Part shown: positions 9,044 through 12,798 of the stretch, in pieces
Layout: each line of letters starts with the position of its first letter
Position numbering within the stretch: position 1 is the stretch's first letter
Origin: Alistipes sp. CAG:268
Lineage (GTDB): Bacteria > Bacteroidota > Bacteroidia > Bacteroidales > Rikenellaceae
NCBI GenBank assembly: GCA_000434235.1
Contig: FR891994.1
Coordinates: 10,340-23,137, forward strand
Length of the DNA: 12,798 bases
Direction of reading: 5' to 3'
Translations under genes and position numbers: made by a program
The notes under the pieces: model-generated
The model's database searches: none
Told to the model about the DNA's origin: nothing
Seen by the model: only the letters and a program-made list of their open reading frames with translations

Positions 9044-9922
9044 ATGAAAAAACCGCTTAAAATTGTCGTATTGGCCAAGCAGGTGCCCGACACCCGCAAC
9101 GTGGGCAAGGATGCGATGACGCCCGAAGGGACGGTCAATCGCGCGGCGCTGCCGGCCATCTTCAATCCCGAAGACCTGAATGCGCTGGAGGCCGCCCTGC
9201 GGCTCAAGGACGCCGTCGAGGGCTCGACGGTGCACATCCTGACGATGGGTCCGCAGCGTGCCGCCGACATCATCCGTGACGCGATGTTCCGCGGCGCCGA
9301 CGGGGGATATCTGCTTTCCGACCGCAAGTTCGCCGGCTCCGACACGCTGGCCACCTCCTATGCCCTTTCGTGCGCCCTGCGCAAGATCATGCCCGACGTG
9401 ATCGTCGCCGGCCGCCAGGCCATCGACGGCGATACGGCGCAGGTGGGTCCGCAGGTGGCCGAGAAACTGGGCCTGCCGCAGGTGACCTACGCCGAGGAGA
9501 TCGTCGAGATCCGCGAGTCGTCGCTGGTCATCAAACGCCGCCTCGAGCACGGCACCGAAGTGGTCGAGTGCCCGCTGCCGGCCGTCATCACGGTCAATGC
9601 CTCGGCTGCCGAGTGCCGCCCGCGCAACGCCAAGCGCGTGATGAAATACAAGTATGCTCTCGCTTCGTCGGAGATCGCCGCAGCCGCCGACTCGGTCGCT
9701 GCCCGGCGTGCCGCCGCGACGCCCTATCTGCAGATCGTGGAGTGGGCCGCTGCGGACGTCGATCCCGACGAGTCGCAGCTCGGTCTGCAGGGCTCGCCCA
9801 CGAAGGTCAAGAAGATCGAAAACGTGGTGTTCGCCGCCAAGGAGGCCAAGAAGCTCTCGGGCAGCGACGAGGAGATGGATTCACTGATGGTCGAACTGAT
9901 TGCGAGCCACACGCTCGGTTAA
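9044..9922 (+). CDS. etfB: Electron transfer flavoprotein, beta subunit
   Basis: Small subunit of the cytoplasmic ETF heterodimer, which carries electrons between acyl-CoA dehydrogenase and other redox partners. The 292-residue protein begins with the Rossmann-like strand KIVVLAKQVPDT (6-17). It has the nucleotide-binding motif VIVAGRQAIDGDTAQVGP (119-136), which binds AMP in ordinary ETFs and a second FAD in bifurcating ETFs, and a segment resembling the ETF-beta signature near 163-184 (IKRRLEHGTEVVECPLPAVI). The length, near 290, is a little longer than human or Paracoccus ETF-beta (about 250), with an extended C-terminal arm from about 205. It lies 22 bp after purA and 13 bp before etfA. 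Sequence reading alone does not settle bifurcating versus classical type. Confidence 0.95.
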   Translation: MKKPLKIVVLAKQVPDTRNVGKDAMTPEGTVNRAALPAIFNPEDLNALEAALRLKDAVEGSTVHILTMGPQRAADIIRDAMFRGADGGYLLSDRKFAGSDTLATSYALSCALRKIMPDVIVAGRQAIDGDTAQVGPQVAEKLGLPQVTYAEEIVEIRESSLVIKRRLEHGTEVVECPLPAVITVNASAAECRPRNAKRVMKYKYALASSEIAAAADSVAARRAAATPYLQIVEWAAADVDPDESQLGLQGSPTKVKKIENVVFAAKEAKKLSGSDEEMDSLMVELIASHTLG

Positions 9923-9935
9923 TGCGCACTGAGAG

Positions 9936-10955
9936 ATGAACAACGTATTCGTATATATCGAGATGGAGGGCGGCAAGGTCGCCGACGTGAGTCTCGAACT
10001 GCTGACCAAGGGCCGCGAACTGGCCACGACGCTCGGCGTGAAACTCGAAGCCGTGGTGCTGGGCGAGAACCTCGCCGGCATCGAGCAGGAGCTGGCCCGC
10101 TACGGCGCCGATACGGTATGGGTCGCCGACGACAAGATTTTCAACCCCTTCCGCACGCTGCCCCATACGGCCGTGATGTGCGGGCTGATCGAGGAGGAGA
10201 AACCCCAGATCGCGCTCTTCGGCGCCACGCCCGTAGGCCGCGACTTCGCGCCGCGCGTATCGTCGGCGCTGCACAGCGGCCTGACGGCCGACTGCACGCA
10301 GCTCGAGATCGGCGACCACAAGGACGCCAAGACGGGCACCGAGTATAAGAACCTCCTCTACCAGATCCGCCCGGCCTTCGGCGGCAACATCATCGCCACG
10401 ATCGTCAATCCGGACCACCGTCCGCAGATGGCCACCGTCCGCGAGGGCGTGATGCGCAAGGAGTACGCCGCACAGCCCGCAGCCGGAGAGGTGAAGGCGA
10501 TCGACTGGCGGAAATACGTCAAGGATACGGACCTGGCGGTGAAGATCATCGACCGCCAGATCGAGGAGCGCAAGATCGACATCAAGGGCGCTTCGATCAT
10601 CGTGGCCGGCGGCTACGGCATGGGATCGAAGGAGAATTTCCGTCTGGTGCACGAACTGGCCGACGTGCTGGGCGCCGAGGTGGGTGCAAGCCGTGCGGCA
10701 GTTGATGCCGGATTCACGGAGCATGCCCGTCAGGTGGGACAGACCGGCGTCACGGTGCGCCCGAAGCTCTACATCGCCTGCGGCATTTCGGGACAGATCC
10801 AGCACACGGCCGGCATGGACCAGTCGTCGATGGTCATCTCGATCAACACCGACCCCGAGGCGCCGATCAACCGGATCGCCGACTATGCCATCACGGGCGA
10901 CGTGAACGAAATTATCCCCAAGATGATCAAATACTATAAGCAAAACTCGAAGTAA
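9936..10955 (+). CDS. etfA: Electron transfer flavoprotein, alpha subunit
   Basis: Large ETF subunit; it binds the electron-shuttling FAD in its C-terminal domain and pairs with EtfB from the gene just upstream. The 339-residue protein has an N-terminal alpha/beta domain (about 1-190, with IALFGATPVGRDFAPRVS at 92-109) and a C-terminal FAD domain (about 215-339). The latter shows GASRAAVDAGF (250-260), QVGQTGVTVRPKLYIACGIS (266-285) and GQIQHTAGM (286-294). These fit the ETF-alpha signature except that the usual Ala near its end is Ser302 in VISIN. The reading frame ends TAATG, so its stop shares one base with the start of the acyl-CoA dehydrogenase gene, indicating coupled translation. Confidence 0.96.
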   Translation: MNNVFVYIEMEGGKVADVSLELLTKGRELATTLGVKLEAVVLGENLAGIEQELARYGADTVWVADDKIFNPFRTLPHTAVMCGLIEEEKPQIALFGATPVGRDFAPRVSSALHSGLTADCTQLEIGDHKDAKTGTEYKNLLYQIRPAFGGNIIATIVNPDHRPQMATVREGVMRKEYAAQPAAGEVKAIDWRKYVKDTDLAVKIIDRQIEERKIDIKGASIIVAGGYGMGSKENFRLVHELADVLGAEVGASRAAVDAGFTEHARQVGQTGVTVRPKLYIACGISGQIQHTAGMDQSSMVISINTDPEAPINRIADYAITGDVNEIIPKMIKYYKQNSK

Positions 10956-12679
10956 TGGCTAATTTCTTTTCAGATAACAAGGATTTGCAGTTCCATCTGA
11001 ATCATCCGCTGATGCGGAAGATCGTGGAGCTGAAGGAGCGCGGGTTTGCCGACAAGGAGCTGTACGACTATGCGCCGCAGGAGTTCGACGATGCAATGGA
11101 CTCGTACCGCCGCGTGCTCGAGATCGCCGGTGAGGTGTGCGGCGACGTGATCGCCCCGAATGCCGAGGGTGTGGACCACGAGGGCCCGCGCGTGGTGAAC
11201 GACCACGTGGAGTACGCCTCGGGTACGGTCCGCAACATGAAGGCCGTGGTCGATGCCGGACTGAGCGGCATGACCCTCCCGCGCAAGTACGACGGTCTGA
11301 ACTTCCCGCTCATCTGCTTCGTCATGGCCAACGAGATGGTGGCCCGTGCCGATGCCGGCTTCGAGAACATCTGGGGCCTGCAGGACTGCGCCGAGACGCT
11401 CAACGAGTTCGCCTCGGAGGAGCAGAAGGAGAAGTTCCTCAAGTGGGTGTCGGCCGGCGCGACCTGCGCCATGGACCTCACGGAGCCCGATGCCGGTTCG
11501 GACCTGGGCGCCGTGATGCTCAAGGCCACCTGGTCGGAGGAGCGGCAGACCTGGCTCCTGAACGGTGTGAAGCGCTTCATCACCAACGGCGACGGCGAGG
11601 TTTCGCTCGTCCTGGCCCGTACCGAGGAGGGAACGACCGACGCCCGCGGCCTGTCGATGCTCGTTCATGACAAGCGCGACGGCGGCGTGAAGGTGCGCCG
11701 CATTGAGAACAAGCTCGGCATCAAGGGCTCGCCTACGTGCGAGCTGGTCTTCACGAATGCTCCGGCACAGCTTGTGGGCGACCGCAAGATGGGTCTGATC
11801 AAGTACGTCATGTCGCTGATGAACGCCGCCCGTTTGGGTATCGGCGCGCAGTCGGTGGGTCTGTGCGAGGCTGCCTACCGCGAGGCGCTGAAGTATGCGC
11901 AGGAGCGTGCCCAGTTCGGCAAGCCGATCATCCAGTTCGCCGCCGTCTCGGAGATGCTCTCGAACATGAAGGCCAAGCTGCAGGGCGCCCGCGCGCTGCT
12001 CTACGAGACGGCCCGCTTCGTGGAGGTCTACAAGCAGTACATGCACATCTCGCACGAACGTTCGCTCGAAGCCGAGGAGCGCCAGGAGATGAAGTTCTAC
12101 AACCGCCTGGCCGACGGCTTCACGCCGCTGGTGAAGCTCTTCTCGTCGGAGTACGCCAACCAGCTGGCCTACGACGCCATCCAGATCCACGGCGGCTCGG
12201 GCTTCATGAAGGACTATCCGTGCGAGCGCCTCTACCGCGACGCCCGCATCATGAACATCTACGAGGGCACCTCGCAGCTGCAGGTCGTTGCGGCGATCAA
12301 CGCCGTGACGAAGGGCACGTTCCTCGAGCAGATCGAGCGCTATGCCGCCGGGGAGTATTCGGAGGCAATGCAGCCCGTGGTGGCCAGGGCCGCGGAGTGG
12401 ACGGCGAAGTTCCGGGAGATGGTGGCCCATGTCGAGGCCGGCGACAAGGAGTGCGCCGGGTTCAAGGACTTCCATGCCCGCCGTCTGGTCGAGACCGCAG
12501 GACACATCATCATCACCTACCTGCTGGCCCGTCAGGCCGGCGAGTCGGAGGATTACGTGGCTTCGGCCCGCATCTTCTCGAAACTCGCCGCCGGCAAGGT
12601 GGCCGAGGCTTACGGCTACGTGATGGCCTCCACGACGGAGGACGTCGCGCTGTTCCGCGCCGTAGGCGAGCAGGAGTAA
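10955..12679 (+). CDS. Acyl-CoA dehydrogenase with C-terminal extension
   Basis: FAD enzyme for alpha,beta-dehydrogenation of an acyl-CoA, or the reverse reduction of an enoyl-CoA, exchanging electrons with the ETF encoded just upstream. The 574-residue protein has the FAD/substrate motif AMDLTEPDAGSDLG (172-185), a beta domain with NGVKRFITNGD (203-213), the helical-domain motif ERAQFGKPI (317-325), and YEGTSQLQ (436-443) with the expected catalytic base Glu437. About 120 residues follow, beyond the normal 380-residue core, resembling the helical C-terminal region of larger family members (very-long-chain or AcdA/FadE-like types). In Porphyromonas and relatives a similar etf-linked dehydrogenase serves short-chain (butyryl/crotonyl) metabolism; that role here is an inference. 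It is the last gene of the unit, followed 40 bp on by a terminator. Confidence 0.95.
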   Translation: MANFFSDNKDLQFHLNHPLMRKIVELKERGFADKELYDYAPQEFDDAMDSYRRVLEIAGEVCGDVIAPNAEGVDHEGPRVVNDHVEYASGTVRNMKAVVDAGLSGMTLPRKYDGLNFPLICFVMANEMVARADAGFENIWGLQDCAETLNEFASEEQKEKFLKWVSAGATCAMDLTEPDAGSDLGAVMLKATWSEERQTWLLNGVKRFITNGDGEVSLVLARTEEGTTDARGLSMLVHDKRDGGVKVRRIENKLGIKGSPTCELVFTNAPAQLVGDRKMGLIKYVMSLMNAARLGIGAQSVGLCEAAYREALKYAQERAQFGKPIIQFAAVSEMLSNMKAKLQGARALLYETARFVEVYKQYMHISHERSLEAEERQEMKFYNRLADGFTPLVKLFSSEYANQLAYDAIQIHGGSGFMKDYPCERLYRDARIMNIYEGTSQLQVVAAINAVTKGTFLEQIERYAAGEYSEAMQPVVARAAEWTAKFREMVAHVEAGDKECAGFKDFHARRLVETAGHIIITYLLARQAGESEDYVASARIFSKLAAGKVAEAYGYVMASTTEDVALFRAVGEQE

Positions 12680-12688
12680 CGACATCGG

Positions 12689-12705
12689 GGGCGGCCACGC
12701 CGCCC
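12689..12705. repeat. Small GC-rich hairpin after the acyl-CoA dehydrogenase stop
   Basis: GGGCGGC (12689-12695) pairs with GCCGCCC (12699-12705) around a 3-nt loop, 9 bp past the stop codon. No T-run follows. It may protect the mRNA 3' end or be a chance feature of GC-rich DNA; the true terminator lies just downstream. Confidence 0.35.
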
Positions 12706-12718
12706 GGCCGGTTCAGGT

Positions 12719-12758
12719 AACGGAGGCCTCCGCCACGCGGAGGTCTCCGTTCGTTTTT
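12719..12758 (+). terminator. Intrinsic terminator closing the purA-etf-dehydrogenase unit
   Basis: A 14-bp stem, AACGGAGGCCTCCG (12719-12732) with CGGAGGTCTCCGTT (12738-12751) and a single G-U pair, loop CCACG, then CG and five T residues (12754-12758). It lies 40 bp after the dehydrogenase stop. The remaining bases to 12798 contain only a short palindrome, GGAGGGCCCTCC (12781-12792), cut close to the window edge. Confidence 0.92.
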
Positions 12759-12798
12759 GCGGAGTGGGCAACCCGCTGCCGGAGGGCCCTCCCGGGAC

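Noticed and set aside
6964..9354. 796-codon open frame on the minus strand across the LRR gene, purA and part of etfB
   Set aside because: It runs antisense through three genes, a terminator and a promoter; the real genes have clear family motifs.
10970..12685. 571-codon open frame antisense to the acyl-CoA dehydrogenase
   Set aside because: It mirrors the dehydrogenase codon by codon and shows no signal peptide or domain of its own.

Overview
The window looks like a housekeeping segment of a GC-rich member of the Bacteroidetes, probably a gut Bacteroidales of the Alistipes/Rikenellaceae kind. The reasons are: a BACON-clostripain lipoprotein and a DUF4919-type protein; a perfect Bacteroidetes -7 promoter element (TACCTTTG) before purA; A-rich rather than Shine-Dalgarno leaders; AT-rich spacers between GC-rich genes; and the etfB-etfA-acyl-CoA dehydrogenase gene order. 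The genus is an inference from family content and base composition, not from a search.

Layout. (1) 1-827, plus strand: the end of an RsuA/RluB-family 16S/23S rRNA pseudouridine synthase whose N-terminus lies off the window. (2) 828-1091: convergent spacer with a long hairpin. (3) 6443 down to 1092, minus strand: ligA (NAD+-dependent DNA ligase), dapA (4-hydroxy-tetrahydrodipicolinate synthase), a secreted DUF4919-like protein and a C11 (clostripain-like) lipoprotein protease with an N-terminal BACON-like domain. The last two genes overlap by ATGA and are probably translationally coupled. (4) 6444-6589: AT-rich divergent promoter region with A-tract direct repeats. (5) 6590-7569, plus strand: a small protein with a very acidic tail, then a lipoprotein with one EF-hand loop and about six 21-residue leucine-rich repeats, closed by a strong intrinsic terminator. 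(6) 7756-12679, plus strand: purA, etfB, etfA and an acyl-CoA dehydrogenase, tightly spaced, with a recognisable promoter before purA and a strong terminator after the last gene.

How the genes work together. EtfB and EtfA form the heterodimeric electron-transfer flavoprotein that serves the acyl-CoA dehydrogenase encoded immediately downstream. The 1-bp stop/start overlap between etfA and the dehydrogenase fits equimolar production. purA (AMP branch of purine synthesis) has no visible terminator before etfB, so all four genes may share a transcript. ligA and dapA are unrelated housekeeping genes that seem to share a transcript with the two envelope proteins.

I did not find a clearly new biological system. 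There is no CRISPR array, tRNA/rRNA, transposase, toxin-antitoxin pair or phage gene. The least routine items are the BACON-C11 protease/DUF4919 pair, the EF-hand/LRR lipoprotein with its acidic partner, and the possible electron-bifurcating role of the ETF-dehydrogenase set.
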